Shown in pieces: positions 35,123 to 47,459 of a DNA stretch of 64,000 bases (the stretch's first letter is position 1; every line of letters starts with the position of its first letter). The stretch spans positions 1 through 64,000 of the forward strand of contig JAYMGJ010000426.1 in the NCBI GenBank assembly GCA_037178675.1, given 5' to 3'. This DNA comes from Scleroderma bovista (Eukaryota; Basidiomycota; Agaricomycetes; Boletales; Sclerodermataceae). Position numbers and translations under genes: made by a program. The notes beneath the pieces were generated by a model. The model saw only the letters and a program-made list of their open reading frames with translations, was not told the DNA's origin and did not search any database.

Positions 35123-37057
35123 TCAAGAGGAAGGGGCGTCACCCTGTCCCTCCTGGGGATGTGCTGCATCGTCGTTGTCAGTAACGTTGTTAAATATCGG
35201 TCCAATCACATACCCCCTCCTCGATCTCCGCGGCGGCCACGACCTCTGCCACGACCGCGGGGTTCATCGCCACCACGCCCCTCAGTATCAGATCGGCCCC
35301 GACGTGCTGTTGACTGTGTAAGGACAGGTTTGTGCTGTGTGGAAAATACCAGCTACCTCTATCTCCGCCACGATGACCGCCACGGGATCCTCTGTAGAAG
35401 CCACCTCTTTCACCCCGGAAACCAGAGCCACGCGTATTGCCACGGTCGCCACGATGACTTCGTCCACGGCCACGGCCTCCACGGCTGGTGGGAGTGAACC
35501 CATCGTCCTCATGTTGTGGGCCAGTTGTCGGAACCTCAATGCCATTCACGGGTGCCAAGGTGGGTAGGTTCACTTCGGGTATCGCAGGCTCTGATGGTAC
35601 GAGACTGGCCTGCAGATTGGCTATGGAAGGGAGCCCATCTTCATCAGCTTCAGCCCAGTCTATAGGCAAGGTCGAAGTGGACTATCAACTTGGTCAGCAA
35701 GTACACTTAGAGCTGGCATACGAAATCTATACCTCAACAACCACAACGTCAGGAATGCCATTGGGCTCTTGTTCAGGAACCCCGTTCACCTCGGCCTCGG
35801 CCTCAGGGGGGTCCTGTTTATCAACCCATCCTGTGCTTGTCTCAAAGTTGTCGAGCTCGCTCGCCTGCATAAAGCGGAAGCTGTTAGAAACATTTACAAC
35901 GTCAGGGATCCCAGAAACTGGTTCATCAGGTGCACTGTCGACAACAACTTCTGCTTCTGCTTCTGCTTCTGCCTCTGCCTCTGGTATATCAGGCGTCGGA
36001 TCAGGAAGAGGAGTTGGCTCGCGCAAAGGGTCCAAAAATGATTCCACCGCTTCGAACAACCGAGTATCTAGAGGTAGGGGATTAATGCAGACCAATGCCA
36101 GCAATATTACTGTCTTACATGCCACACCGTCTATTTCACCTTGGCCTGTGAGAAGTCCGGAAATAAGGGCCTGCTTGCTATCACATTCTTCGCCTACGAG
36201 AATCTCGCACGTTCTGAATATAGCGGACCCTTCGGCCTCATCGAAGCCCAGCACGGCAGGAAGGGGATTGCCGGCAGAAAGGAGAGACCGTATGCGAAGT
36301 AATGTCAATGTTGATGACATTCTTGAAATGCAGAGTGCCTGGAAGTTGCGATGTTGAATGGTGTAAGTAGCCGCGTTGGCAAATAGTCAAACCTGCGTCG
36401 ATGACACGGCTTGTGCAAGCTTCTGCGCTTCAAGCCGTTCAGCATCCGCCCGTTTAAGAGCTAATTTGCGTGTCGCTTCGGCCTCGTGAACCTAACTATA
36501 AATTCAACAATTAGACAGGAAAGCGCCAATAACCACACCTCGATTGCTCGCTTGACTTCCTCCAGTTCCTTTTGGACTGCCTCAAGAGAAGAAAGAGTCT
36601 TTATGTTTCGCTTTTGATCATCGTCCAATTTTTCATAGTCAGTAGATGCGTAACCTGCAATCCGTGACTGCGCGGACCAAGAGTTCGAATTCGTTAACAG
36701 TCGCGGATGTCTTAGGTGCAAATATTGAAAACATACGATTTTTTTGTTGAGCGCTCGCATGCGCTTCTGTAATAGTTCTACTACTGGGCTAGGTTTCAAC
36801 AGGGCGTCATCGTTGGTTGGGGCTTCAGAGGCAGCAACAAGCTCGACAGGACCAGCGCTTTCTTTTGCCTCGCTTTCCTCGGGAGCCTTGTCCAGAGGGG
36901 TAGTGGAATTCGCATCCAGACAGATGGGGGAGCCTTCCACAGGAGAGTCAGGTGTTTTGGTTTTGTTGGACTTGCGCTTCCTCTTCTGTGACTTGGAAAG
37001 CGGTGGCGGGGGTGGAGCACCGGGGACGATGCGAATGGTAGGAGCAGTAGCGGCCAT
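35123..37057 (-). CDS. Caprin-like RGG-box protein (putative RNA-binding)
   Basis: Eight exons (36737-37057, 36539-36667, 36393-36491, 36119-36338, 35733-36067, 35357-35681, 35214-35306, 35123-35163) give 520 aa. After a Lys/Pro-rich N-terminus comes KRMRALNKKISRIAGYASTDYEKLDDDQKRNIKTL and then a coiled coil, QKELEEVKRAIE through LAQAV, of the kind found at the start of caprin-type proteins. A helical middle region (LLRIRSLLSAG) and acidic, repetitive stretches (alternating Glu-Ala) follow. The C-terminal quarter is a dense RGG box (GGRGRGRSHRG, FRGERGGFYRGSRGG, RGRGRGRGRRGDRGG), which binds RNA. The RGG box is spread over three exons; the ORF frame past 35357 looks like junk unless two 50-nt introns are removed. 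Family name is by resemblance; function unproven. Confidence 0.72.
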
Positions 37058-37216
37058 GGAACAAAGACGGGGTCTAGCGGACGTGCAGGGCGTTCAGAGA
37101 TGCGAGTCGAGGGCTACGAGTTGAAAATTCAAGGTTCCCACGCTAATAGCAACGATTAGTATTTTGTTTGTACTTGTTTCGAGGAGTGTCATTGGCGGAG
37201 ACCGTTCGTCGCCATC
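37058..37216. promoter_or_regulatory. Bidirectional promoter caprin-like / one-TM gene
   Basis: The 159 bp between two divergent start codons have no ORF. No TATA box is seen. Confidence 0.5.
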
Positions 37217-38990
37217 ATGGAGACTCCTTCGTCCGTCAGTCTCTTGAAGCCCCGGCTCAGGCTCCTTAGGCGCAGACCAAACCTCCTTACGCCAGATAAC
37301 GGCAAGACCGGAGTTGTTTCTTCCTCGACATCCAATGACTTCGCGAGTTCTAGTGAGGAAGAGGTCGACCAGTCCACTCCCGTCACCTCGTTGGGTGTTG
37401 AGCCAGGACCGAGCCGTATATCTCTCTCCTCCCTCTCGATTGATCCCATACCAGCCGATACCCCAGCTGCCCGCCTCCGAGCCCTTCTCACTCTTACACC
37501 GCGTTCACCGCCCACCACCTCTTCCATTGCACGCGAAAATTTGGACGAGCTTTTCTCTCGCGCCTTAGATTCCGATATCTCCTCTGAGTCATTACACGAA
37601 ATATCTCCCCTTGGGGCCTGGATGGGAACTCCCAGTCAACCCACTGTCAAGTCAGCTACTGTCGATACACCTATTTCATCTCCAGGCTCCAGCGCGCCAC
37701 CACCTCACACCCCAGCCCCCCCAGGCGCATGGGCTGCCACTCCCAATCAACCCATCATAAAGGCGGTTACTGTCAACACTCCTGTTTCGTCACCATGTCC
37801 AAACTCGCTACCACCTCACACCCCAGCCCCTCCAGGGGGATGGATGGCAACTCCCAATCAACCCACTGTGCAGGCTCTTATGATAAATGACTCGCAGTTT
37901 GGGACGATCGGAAGGAGGAGGAGCCTCCTGAAAGTTCGCTTCGACATATCTGAATCTGAAAGCTCTATTGTAGGAGATGATCCGAGTTCCCTATTATCTG
38001 CCGTAAGGTCGGACAATCCAGAAGTGCCAGAGCTACCTGAACGAGGTGCACTCCATTCTCAGAGGCCAAACTATAAATCACCTATGGTACGCGTCGTGGA
38101 CGCATATGGACGAGATGCGGATGATGTGGCAGCGTCAGAGGCGGAAAGTTCACACGATCAGATTAACCGGGCGGACATGGACATGGGTACGCATAGTCCG
38201 TCTCATCCTATCGTGCCCGCCTCTCCTACAAACACAAGCGACACCATTGCTCGTATGAAACTAACGCTGCAGGAATTGCATCAAGGTTTAAGTGACGCTG
38301 ACAGGTGTGCTTTCTCTTCTCAGTCCCTAGTCAGGGTGTAGACACCTTTGCAGGTCAGCAGATGAAATTGTGTTCAACCCAGACCATTTGGCGAAGCTCG
38401 AAGAAGTTTCGACGACTGCCCGACTAGCGAGGCGCGAACTTGCCCAAAAGGTCCAGAGAGAAGCAGCGAAGGAGAACGAGATTAGCATGCGCAAAGCGCC
38501 ACCATGGACTAAGCGACTTGTGGTATGTAAACACCTAGGCTTCGTCAATTCATCAAGCTACATGTCAGGTGTACAAGCAGAACGGTGCCAATGGCGGGTG
38601 GAACCGAGCCCTTGTATACTCCATCCTCTTCATACAGCTGCTGTTAATATTAGTCATGTGGAGGTACGTCCAACCACAAAGCCTTAGATCTGAACGAACC
38701 ACTCAGATCTGTCACACAGATACGCTCATATGGAAGCTCGCAGGCTCTTTTATACTACATATTATGATCCCTTATACCCTGAGCTGCATTCTCTTGACGG
38801 CAGCCCATATTTTGTTGGCGCGCTGCCACCATCGCCCTCGTGGACAGCGCCTCTTTCGTGGGAGAACATTCGCCGAGAAGGATGGAAGACAGCGACTGTG
38901 GAGATTGGGCGGGCATTCAGACATGCCAGAGACCGGGTTTGGGACGGCTGGCCTGAAAATTACTGTTCTCGTACTGAGAGACCAACCTGA
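37217..38990 (+). CDS. Unknown single-TM protein with internal 37-residue repeats
   Basis: Exons 37217-38304, 38354-38522, 38569-38663 and 38720-38990 give 540 aa. The N-terminal two thirds are Ser/Pro-rich and probably disordered, with three tandem units around residues 130-225 (GAWMGTPSQPTVK, GAWAATPNQPIIK, GGWMATPNQPTVQ). A block RRRSLLKVRFDIS and PMVRVVDAYGRD comes next, then a coiled coil (HLAKLEEVSTTARLARRELA) and one hydrophobic helix (ALVYSILFIQLLLILVMWRY) near residue 445. The C-terminus has TTYYDPLYPELH. No signal peptide is present, so a tail-proximal membrane anchor is likely. I know similar unnamed basidiomycete proteins but no function. Confidence 0.75.
37609..37890 (+). repeat. 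111-bp tandem repeat inside the coding region
   Basis: The phrase ACTCCCARTCAACCC recurs at 37628, 37739 and 37850, an exact 111-bp (37-codon) period. The repeat unit encodes (G/A)W..TP.QP..(K/Q)A..V.(T/N) plus a Ser/Pro spacer with HTPAPPG. The third copy is partial. Confidence 0.9.
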
Positions 38991-39467
38991 AGGCTCTTAG
39001 AACCTTCGATGGCTTGAATTCCATACATAGCGCACTTCACCATTTCCTCGCTCACATCCATGAATACATGGACATGCAGGACATGCACTTCGTTTCAGCG
39101 AGTACTTGCAAAACAATCGTACATCCCCCAATAAAATATAATATAATTGGATCCTATAGCAATGAATGCAGTATTCTATAAGGGTTACAGTGACTGACGT
39201 TCCGCCTCTTAGATAAGAAACACTGGTAGCATCAAGGAAAACCCAGGGAAATCGAAACAAATGAGGCTTAATGAGGATCCAGCCAACAAAATTCCGGGTA
39301 ACGTAGGTATGGAAGGAGAACGCGAAACGAACGTGGAAGTGAAGATGCCATTGATACAAGTGAAAGTGATGAGTCCCGAAGGCAAAAATGGGAAGATTCA
39401 GCTCCAGCGGATTTGAGTGGCGATGCATGCAAAGAATGGACACGTAAGAGAATGCTATAGGACGTTA
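38991..39467. other. Convergent intergenic region
   Basis: 477 bp between two convergent genes; minus ORF 38997-39443 is His/Phe-rich, has no domain and is unlikely to be real. Confidence 0.5.
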
Positions 39468-42400
39468 TTAGGTGACGTAGAGCACTACTTGGCCGCCAGG
39501 ACGGAATGACTCAAATGCCATTTGCACGTCTTCAGTAGACCTGAGCGAAATCATGTCACCGTCCTCGTCTTTGTACTTCACCCGTAAAGGGCTATCTTCC
39601 CGGCGTGGGCCACAAAGACGTATCTTCTTTTCGACCTTGTCGACAAGGTCACTGAAATCCGTAGATCGAGGAACATGGATGACGAAAATATCTTCATTGT
39701 AATGAACCTTCACCTTGACAGGAGGGGACAAGCCGACATGTCCGCCTCCGCCATTGGGCGCTAGACTCTCAAATGTCCGCGGTCGAGATGTAACTGCTCC
39801 CCCAAGAGATGACTCGCTTGAGTCAAATGGCGTTATTGGTGATGTATTGGGCGATTCCTCTGACGACCCATGTGTTGACTGGCTGGACCCACTGCCACGC
39901 TTGCTTTGCGTAATAATAGATCCTTGCGATCGATGTGGCCATGTACTTGCGGCAGGAACTGGGGGAGGTGCAGCTATGGGTACATAGGCGCTAGGTTGGC
40001 TAGCGCTGCGTGAGCGGGTTATGGGAAAGGCACCGTTCGGAGATGGTGAAGGCGTCGCGCTTCGAAAGTCGCCTGCGTCATAGGTTGCCCTGAGTTGCGA
40101 CGAACTTAATTGGGAGTGTAAAGGCACTCGGAGAGGTCGAGTAAAACTATTGTCTGTGCTTATGCTTGTACTGGAGTCCACGCGCGGTGGTATTGGATGA
40201 TAGGTTGGTATGATAGCAGCAGCCGCACCAGGAGGCAGCGGAAGCGGTAAGTTCTGAGGTGTGACCCGATCCCGGCCATTTGTTGGATGTAGAGAAAGGT
40301 TTCTGAGATACGGAGAATGTGACATCGAAGATGAAGTCCTGTCGTGCACGTTTGGAAGAGGCGATCGGTGGGGCATTGAGACCGGAATGGATGCGTGGCT
40401 GTTGTGGGCGATAAGGGGAAGGCTACGTTCCGAAGCTCTGCGATTTGCAACCTCCTTGATCAAACGATTTATTTGGGATTCCCACTGTTTGAGTTGTTCT
40501 TCTGAGCGACACCGCAGAGTAAAAAATTCAAGGTCGTCATCCCCCCTCCACCAGACGGCCAGCGAATACGGAACAACATTGCTTGAACCTAGAAGAGTCA
40601 GATACACAAGTACTAATACTGATTAAAAAATAAACGTACCGACAGAAGTTCTCGGGGAAGATGGAATAGCCTGCGTCACATTGTTCAAAAAAATGCGACC
40701 CTTCAAAAGAAGGGGAGTATCCTTGTCTTTGTTCGGTACGGCCCCGGTTGCGGGTGAAGACATCGACTGTTTTTTCAAGATCGAGTTATTCTTGCTGGCT
40801 TTCTTGCCGTTTGGGGGTGGCGGTAGGGCTTCTTTGCAACACAGGATGATCTTTTCGAAAAGGAATACATGATATTCTCTGTCAACCTCCGACTTCGTGA
40901 CGGTGAAGATGTCGTCAAGTAAGAGATTGCCAAAGTTGGACAAGTGGTGACCCTTCCAGTCCTTTACGCGACTTTCAAGGTTTTTGACGGTTTGAAGATT
41001 CTCCTCCCGTCGTTGCGCTTCATTGATCTGATCCGCTATGCGCTTGGCTGCAGCGGAACCTGCCTGGAGCTCCTCATAATGAAGATAATCACTTGGAGAA
41101 GACGCCTTAATTAGGGACTGTGGGATGAAGCTAAGTATGCTAACGAGTCGGTCGAACTGCACGCACATCAAGAAGGAGTGGATATTTGCAGATGCGCTGG
41201 ATAGGCTTGATCAGAAACGCGGGTAATTCTGATTTGGCGTTGATCAGGTTATTGTGCACCTGAAAATGGCAAGTTAGGTTAGATATGGGAATTAACAAAA
41301 CCAAAGGGGCAACGTTCCAGTTGTCATGCCGACAAAGTACAACAACGCATGCAACGTACCTGCAGGTTCTGTTCTTCAGCAAGCATAAGTTCCACTGCAC
41401 TTGTGTAGTTTGCACAGTATGGTTCATACACCTCAAAATCATCCTCCTGCATTGTGATGATAACGTTTGCATAAGGGCAAATAAATAAATAAAAGCCAAT
41501 GCTTACGTGTTCCAGAAAGTGGAGACCCCAGCGCTGATCTTTCCATGGCAATTCTGCAGTGCCTTCTAGGCGAATTAGGAACTTTCTTTGGAAGTTCAAT
41601 AAATTGTTCAGGCCAGGGAAGAGCAGATGAATGGTGTCTTGATCTATCGTGTTGCTGTGGGATAACGCATTCGCGTATTTCTACTCAAGGTAAGGCAAAT
41701 ATCCACGAGCATACTAACCTACACACCTGCATGACCTCCAAGTCCTGGACGTATTTGCGTTCCGTTTCAACCATCTCTCTTATTATATTGTTACGAGCAG
41801 CTTCTCGAGCATTAGCAGGAACAGCAGTATTGGGAACGTCATTGATGAGGGAATCGATTGATTCTTGTGGTGTGAGCAGTTGTGGAGAAAGCGGAGGAGG
41901 CTCGAATATCTCGGGATGAAGGAGGTCGACAATAGTGGTGACGGTTTTTACGACCTACCAATTATCTGCGTGATGATGCAACTTCCTCTTGTACCAAGGC
42001 TACGTACCTTGACTAGACCATCAGTCGAATGACGCTCCCATAGGTCTGTAACCGTAAATTGTTCGCAATCCTGGACCTGTTTGATCCGCATGGCAAACAA
42101 CGCAATGGCGTGCTTCTTTGCGCGTTCATTGGAGACATCAAAAGTAGCGGCATCCGTATCGATGGAAATGGGAGGGTTAGGAAGAGGGAGCAGGTTGAAC
42201 AGGAAGCAAAGGGGAATGCCAAGAGAGAAGCAGTCCCAAAGCTGTGTGACGGGATCCGTTGACTGACGAAGGGAGCCGGTGGGGGACGAGAGGACAAAAA
42301 AATCGGAGAACTCCGGGATACGCATGAGACGGGAACGCAATGACGAGCATTGCTGGTAAAGAGAGGTAGACTGGGACGCAGCCTTGTTAAGAATATTGTT

Positions 42401-42475
42401 GTTGGCGACTGGGGTGTCAATGACAAGACCAGAGCTGGATGCAATTGATTTTTTACGACCGGGGACGTTGGCCAT
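39468..42475 (-). CDS. CDC24: Rho-GEF CDC24 (Cdc42 activator)
   Basis: Exons 42008-42475, 41727-41954, 41507-41680, 41360-41446, 41167-41259, 40640-41117 and 39468-40588 give 882 aa. Cdc24 loads GTP on Cdc42 at sites of polarised growth. The calponin-like N-terminal domain starts after YQQCSSLRSRLMRIPEF and includes DPVTQLWDCFSLG. The DH domain includes REMVETERKYVQDLEVMQ, FPGLNNLLNFQRKFLIRLE and AFLIKPIQRICKYPLLLD (the conserved DH helix). The PH region follows (WKGHHLSNFGNLLLDDIF ... YHVFLFEKIILCCKE ... ILKGRIFLNNV type). A long Ser/Pro-rich linker leads to the C-terminal PB1 domain (KVKVHYNEDIFVIHVPR ... LRVKYKDEDGDMISLRSTEDVQMA), which binds the Bem1 scaffold. The PB1 OPCA acidic motif (KDEDGDMISL) is intact. 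Confidence 0.96.
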
Positions 42476-42736
42476 GATTGGGAGGCTCTAAGACAAGAGC
42501 AGGAGAGCGTCGAAGGCGTCGACGGACGATCAGGTTGGCAGTGGCAAGTAGATGGGCGAGAAACGATAATGCCTTTTGGGACTCCGACGACGACCTGTTG
42601 ATGAACACAAACACACGTAAACATTTATTTATTTATTATTTTACTCAAGTAATAGTAATAATAATAATATGTAAACTCTGCTGCCAGTCTTCTGGCACTC
42701 CGCATCTGCGACTCTCTCCATCCCTGGCTGAGACCC
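42476..42736. promoter_or_regulatory. Bidirectional promoter CDC24 / RAP1 with AT microsatellites
   Basis: 261 bp between divergent start codons. It contains TTTATTTATTTATTATTTT near 42622-42640 and a run of (TAA)n at 42651-42668. Such AT-rich runs often keep fungal promoters nucleosome-poor. Confidence 0.55.
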
Positions 42737-45262
42737 ATGGCACCAGCGCGTTCCAACAGACGCGAACAGCCAGGCCAGTCCAGAAATGCACCCTCAGACG
42801 ACTCGACACCCAACGATGCCGCCAATAACGACCTCTTCTTGGAACCCATGATGGGCACCCCACTCACCGTCTACATCGAGAAGGACGTCGAAGAACGGGA
42901 GTCTCTCGTCCAACTCATCTCCGTGCGTATTCCGCCTCCTTTGGACATCCTCATTCTGATCCGCGACTCGCTTTCTCCAGAAACACGGCGGGGCCGTTTC
43001 CCCTGGCTACAGTGGTACCCCCTACATCCTTGGTATGTCATCCCCCCGCATCCGGTTCCGTCACCTTTGACATAAGTCCCAGTCGATCCTCACAAGGAGT
43101 CGGGCCAGAATCTGTATCGCCAATATGCTGGAAAGAAGGGAAAGATCGTCCTTCATTTTCGATGGGTACACGAGTGCATTCGCGCGGGAGCACTGCAGAC
43201 CTTCCAGAACAACTGGGCAGGTTGTAAAGTGTCCGGCACAGAAAAGTGCATCTTTTCTTGAATATCTTCTGAACATGCTAACCCATCCTTCTAGACTCAA
43301 CCCCCCCACGACCACACCTTCGCAAGATGACTCTGCACATGCCACCCAATCAACCCAGACTCCCCCAGTACAGTCGACGCCACCTCATCAGCAAGCCGTT
43401 CCTCCAATTCCTCCTCCAGAATCTTTGGTCCATCCCCCCCAACAAGGCTCGTATGGCTATCCTGTCTATGGCCACCCATTACATCCCCTTCCCAGGGGAA
43501 TGCAACCTCCAACAGCTGCACCACCCCAATCCTGGCAGACCCCCAATGCTATAGCGCCGCAGCAGACTCACATGCCGCCACCTCAACCACCGGGCATGCT
43601 TCCTCGCCCTCCTCATCCTTATAGAGATGGTCCCTGGGTAGCTGGGTTTGATCAGCCTCAGATGGTGGGTGGCCCTAGTAATGCTCCTTTTGACTACAGA
43701 TATAGGGATGACCAACCTGGCTGGGTGCCTCCCCCAGGAGACTTTTCTTATGACCCTGCAACAGTAGGCACGTTGACATGCATAATGTAAAATGTACTAA
43801 CAATATTCGGTCTGCACCAAGTACCAGGCTTCCTATGAACAGCCACCGCACTACTTGGCAGAAGCTAGTTCGACCAATGCCGGCCCATCCAGCGCCCCCG
43901 CCGATAACCCTGCCATGGAGAAAACTCGCGGCCGCAAACGAACCCGCAGTCAGGTGAGGTTACACTGGCATGGTGATCTTTCTTCGATCATTCACACTTG
44001 GCAGGCCACCCCTGCTGTCCCGCCATCAACTCTCGTTCTTAACAGGAAAAATCCACCTGCTCGGTCCCCCACGCCTCCAACTCGTGTGATTAAGAGCACA
44101 TACGGCGGCAATCTCTTCACCTCTGATGACGTTCTGTATCTCAAAAAATACATTGATTACTGTCAGGAACAAGGTTTGGTCCTCAGGTTCGCATTTTTAG
44201 TTATCAACATGACAGACATTAATGAATATTATTAGTCTACGTGAAATATGTGAACGAATAGCCGTTAAGGTCGTTCGACTTGATTAATTAATGAATATAA
44301 CGTATACTGATATTTCTTTACGACCAGGCGCCTCATCACACGTGAGTGGGTTGTCTATTGATATCTCTTAACCCCTAACAAGCGTTCAAAGATTTTACTC
44401 TTGGCGAAGGTACTGCAACAAGCATCAAATCCGTCTCGGTGGATATTCTATGGATACTGGCGACTCGGGAACGCCGCCTCCAGAGGGTGATCAGGGTACC
44501 AGTCCAACACCCGCACCTAGAAGTGGGATGACTGGACCAGGAGTCATTGCTGCAGCTCAACAGAAATTGCAACAAGATGGAAACCAACCTCGCAATCGAT
44601 CACCCACACCTCCACGAGCACTTTACAGGAGTACAACTGGCAAAGGTGTGGCATTCACTGATGACGACGTGGCGTTCCTTGTCCGTTTTATGGAATATCG
44701 AAAGTGAGAATCATTGCCACTAATGCCCATAGTTTCGGCTTATTGCGACCGTTGTGAACAGATCGCAGGATCGCTTTGATATGGTGGCATTCTGGAAAGA
44801 CGTCGCTGCTAAGGTAAAGCGACTCCAACATGATGGTTTATCATCACTAATAGCTTTCGAAGGCTCCCCATCATTCCCGTGCATCTTGGATGAAGTTTTG
44901 GCGCCGTCACAAGCATGAGTTAAACAGGACCGAAGAGGATGATCCATTACCGCAGCCGCCTGAGAAAAAAATGCGGTACTCTCGAACTGATGACATCCTA
45001 CTTGCTAAATACTTTTTCACGAAACCTGAGGGAACATCTGATAAGGTCTTCCAGACCTTTGGCCGCCTGGTATTTGCCCTTTCTACAAATCTTGGCTGAC
45101 GTGTTGACTATCTTCCTATCCTAGCATCCTCATCACCCTTGGAAAGGATGGCAGGAGCACCACCGGATACACAAGGCCAAGATTGATCACCTCATTCAAA
45201 AGCTGGGCAATGGGGAAAGTATTGATTTCGATGAAAATCCATCGAATTCGACAGATAGTTGA
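42737..45262 (+). CDS. RAP1: RAP1-like telomere protein: BRCT plus three Myb-like modules
   Basis: Twelve exons (42737-42922, 42981-43032, 43083-43245, 43295-43763, 43822-43953, 44005-44186, 44236-44269, 44328-44341, 44392-44703, 44762-44813, 44863-45069, 45125-45262) give 646 aa. The N-terminal BRCT reads FLEPMMGTPLTVYIEKD, ISKHGGAVSPGYSG and ILHFRWVHECIRAG-like (here IVLHFRWVHECIRAGAL). A Pro-rich linker follows. Three Rap1-Myb-like units come next: FTSDDVLYLKKYIDYCQEQ ... APHHTFYSWRRYCNKH; FTDDDVAFLVRFMEYR ... APHHSRASWMKFWRRHK; and YSRTDDILLAKYFFTKP ... HPHHPWKGWQEHHRIHK. Rap1 proteins have BRCT then Myb and sit on telomeres through partners such as TRF/Taz1. Number of Myb units varies between lineages. 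Exon 8 is 14 nt. Confidence 0.85.
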
Positions 45263-46559
45263 GCATTCTGGGCTGCGTTTTCCATGCCCAACATCTATCA
45301 TGGAGGTTTGGGGGTCATGGCCAAAAGCTACCGCTGTTGCTAATGGTGCGACGTTGGATCTGAGGTAGACTTGCAAGTTACTTTGACTGCGCTGTAGTAC
45401 GGCGCCTATGATACTGTTGGCCAGCCAATACTTAGCTAGTTTCCTATTTGTCTTATATAGTTCTTTGCACAGTCGCACCTCATGACCAAACGATTCCTAA
45501 GTGTTGCGAAGATGAACGACCTTATCAGATCCATACAATATTCGTTGAGATAGTGACAATGAATCATTGTCGCCTGCCTTGGCAAAATCCTCAAGGCTCA
45601 AGTTGCTTGTCCGAGATGGTGGCCAGGGCCGTAGTACGGTAGTAGGAGTACTGCAGTGTGATTCGTTTGAGCGCGGAAGTTCGCCATTGTGTTGAGCAGA
45701 AACGCTTGAGCTCACGGTGAGCTCGACGAGCGCAACGCACACTGAAACACGACGACACATTGAAAGCGTCACCGCCAGTCGGAGAGGGAACGATTGTCTT
45801 CCATCGTCGAAATGTTTTTCTCCAGGGGAGACCGAGGTCCTATGTCGATAGCTCTATCGAACACAATGGTAAACCCGCGGCATCAACAGAGAAATGCGAA
45901 TTCCCAGATGGCATGTCGCCACATCCGCCACGTAGTAACTACACCTCAGGCGCATGTCACCACATTCGCCACGTAACGAATCGTCACTGCTGGACAGCCT
46001 GCACCGACCTTTTCAAACAACGGACTCGCTGTGAACCCTATTAGGAATTCCCCTCTGTCCATCACTGAAACAGAATTTTTTTGGGGAGGCTTTACATGAA
46101 CATTATAAAATGAGTAAAGGCCAGAATTTCATCGAATATGACAATCCGCCAGATAAAGATGTACATAACTTTTTAAAGGTCCTCGGGTCTGTTAATGGAT
46201 ACCTTTATTCTCCAAGCTTTCAAAAGACATATTATTGTTGGTTGTGATGAAGTCAGACCTTTAAGAATTTACCTTACAATCTATGACCCATTTCATACCA
46301 TCAGAGCCCTCTAGTGACATTGAAGTAATGTTGCCATGGGTGGACCAACTTCACGCCTAATTGCAGAAGTGGCCCAAAAATTGAGCTGGTTTGCAAATGA
46401 CCCTAAAAATGTGATGCGTTAGGCAGCACCTGCAGGTATCTGACCGACCAGACCCGCCCCGGGACAGGTACTGCACCTGGTATAGTCACTCCGTGTTAAC
46501 CATAATAATAATATAGATATTGTGCCTAAGTTGTATACTACAAGAGGTTGCTGTATGTA
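45263..46559. other. Gene-free accessory stretch
   Basis: No convincing gene. Two imperfect copies of an ATGTC(G/A)CCACAT(C/T)CGCCACGTA unit lie at about 45912 and 45955. Around 46110-46430 the composition changes to AT-rich, non-coding sequence. A possible TATATAA on the minus strand occurs at about 45452. Confidence 0.45.
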
Positions 46560-46965
46560 CTATAGTAGCCTATGGCATCCTTCGACATACGAGGGCATTG
46601 TGGGCGTTGCAAGCATCGTTGCAGGTATCGTGCCTGTGCGTGCTGCAGGCAGGCATCGTCGTCATCGATGTTCTATGACAGCAGTGTCGCAGCGTGTACA
46701 GCAGGTACTAGACGTTGTCGATGTGGACTGCAGTGGTACATGTCATCGATGCAAGGGTGGGGGCTGATAACCACGCACTGATCTGCCTGCCTCTTATGCC
46801 AGTCGTCACTTGCGCAAGTGGGTCGTCGTTGTCATGATTGGTGTGCCTCTGCAGGTAGTAGGTGGGTGTAGGCGAGTGTTGTCACCGTTGTCGTAGTCGT
46901 CCTCATTGCTGATTCGTAGAGCTAGACTGTCAGATGTGTGGATGAGCTTGGAGATCCGGGCCCTT
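46560..46965 (+). repeat. Triplet-biased (GTC/GTT/CGT) degenerate repeat
   Basis: The plus strand is dominated by GTCGT, CATCG and TGCAGG words in imperfect succession, with a perfect 14-bp palindrome CACTTGCGCAAGTG at 46807-46820. The bias is close to that seen at 52650-53060 and to the reverse complement of 47460-47640. No single unit length fits. It could be an old minisatellite or a non-autonomous element. Confidence 0.4.
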
Positions 46966-47164
46966 GATTTCACGGCTGTATAAATCCCTCTTCGTCATGG
47001 GCAGATGATGATCCGGGACTCGAGTAGCTGGGCGTGAAAATGAAAGATCACATGGGCTGAGGCTTAACCAAAACAAGCATAAAATTTAACTACTTGAACT
47101 CAAACTTTAGTAGCATTCAATAAGACCCTTTTAAGTCCTCTGGGCTAGTGAAATGCACGGGTAT

Positions 47165-47245
47165 GTGTAACCCGCACGGGATACGGGTACTACAGGGGAT
47201 CACGTTCCAGAACCCGTAGCACCTTGGCTCAACCCGCGGTGACCC
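47165..47245. repeat. ACCCG/CGGGT-rich block
   Basis: The short words ACCCG, CGGGT and GATACGGGTAC alternate over about 80 bp. A second block of the same kind lies at 47708-47775. Confidence 0.4.
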
Positions 47246-47459
47246 GTGTGACGCGACTTCCAAATCAGGCAACATCGTGTCAGTACACAAAGTACCACTC
47301 TGGATCTTCGACGCTTTGCATCTTCGAGCTCCTGCATCGACGCCTGGGTCCAACGACCCCACAAGAGTATGTTTATTTTATTTTATCCATTTCATTGACT
47401 ATTTCTTCTTACAGGTCCTCTGCGCGCACGCCTTGTACCCATGGCCACCCACCAGCAGT

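Noticed and set aside
45497..45772. Minus-strand ORF with hydrophobic N-terminus (MTLSMCRRVSVCVALVELTV)
   Set aside because: Could mimic a signal peptide, but no domain, no splice partner and no promoter on the right side; too weak to annotate.
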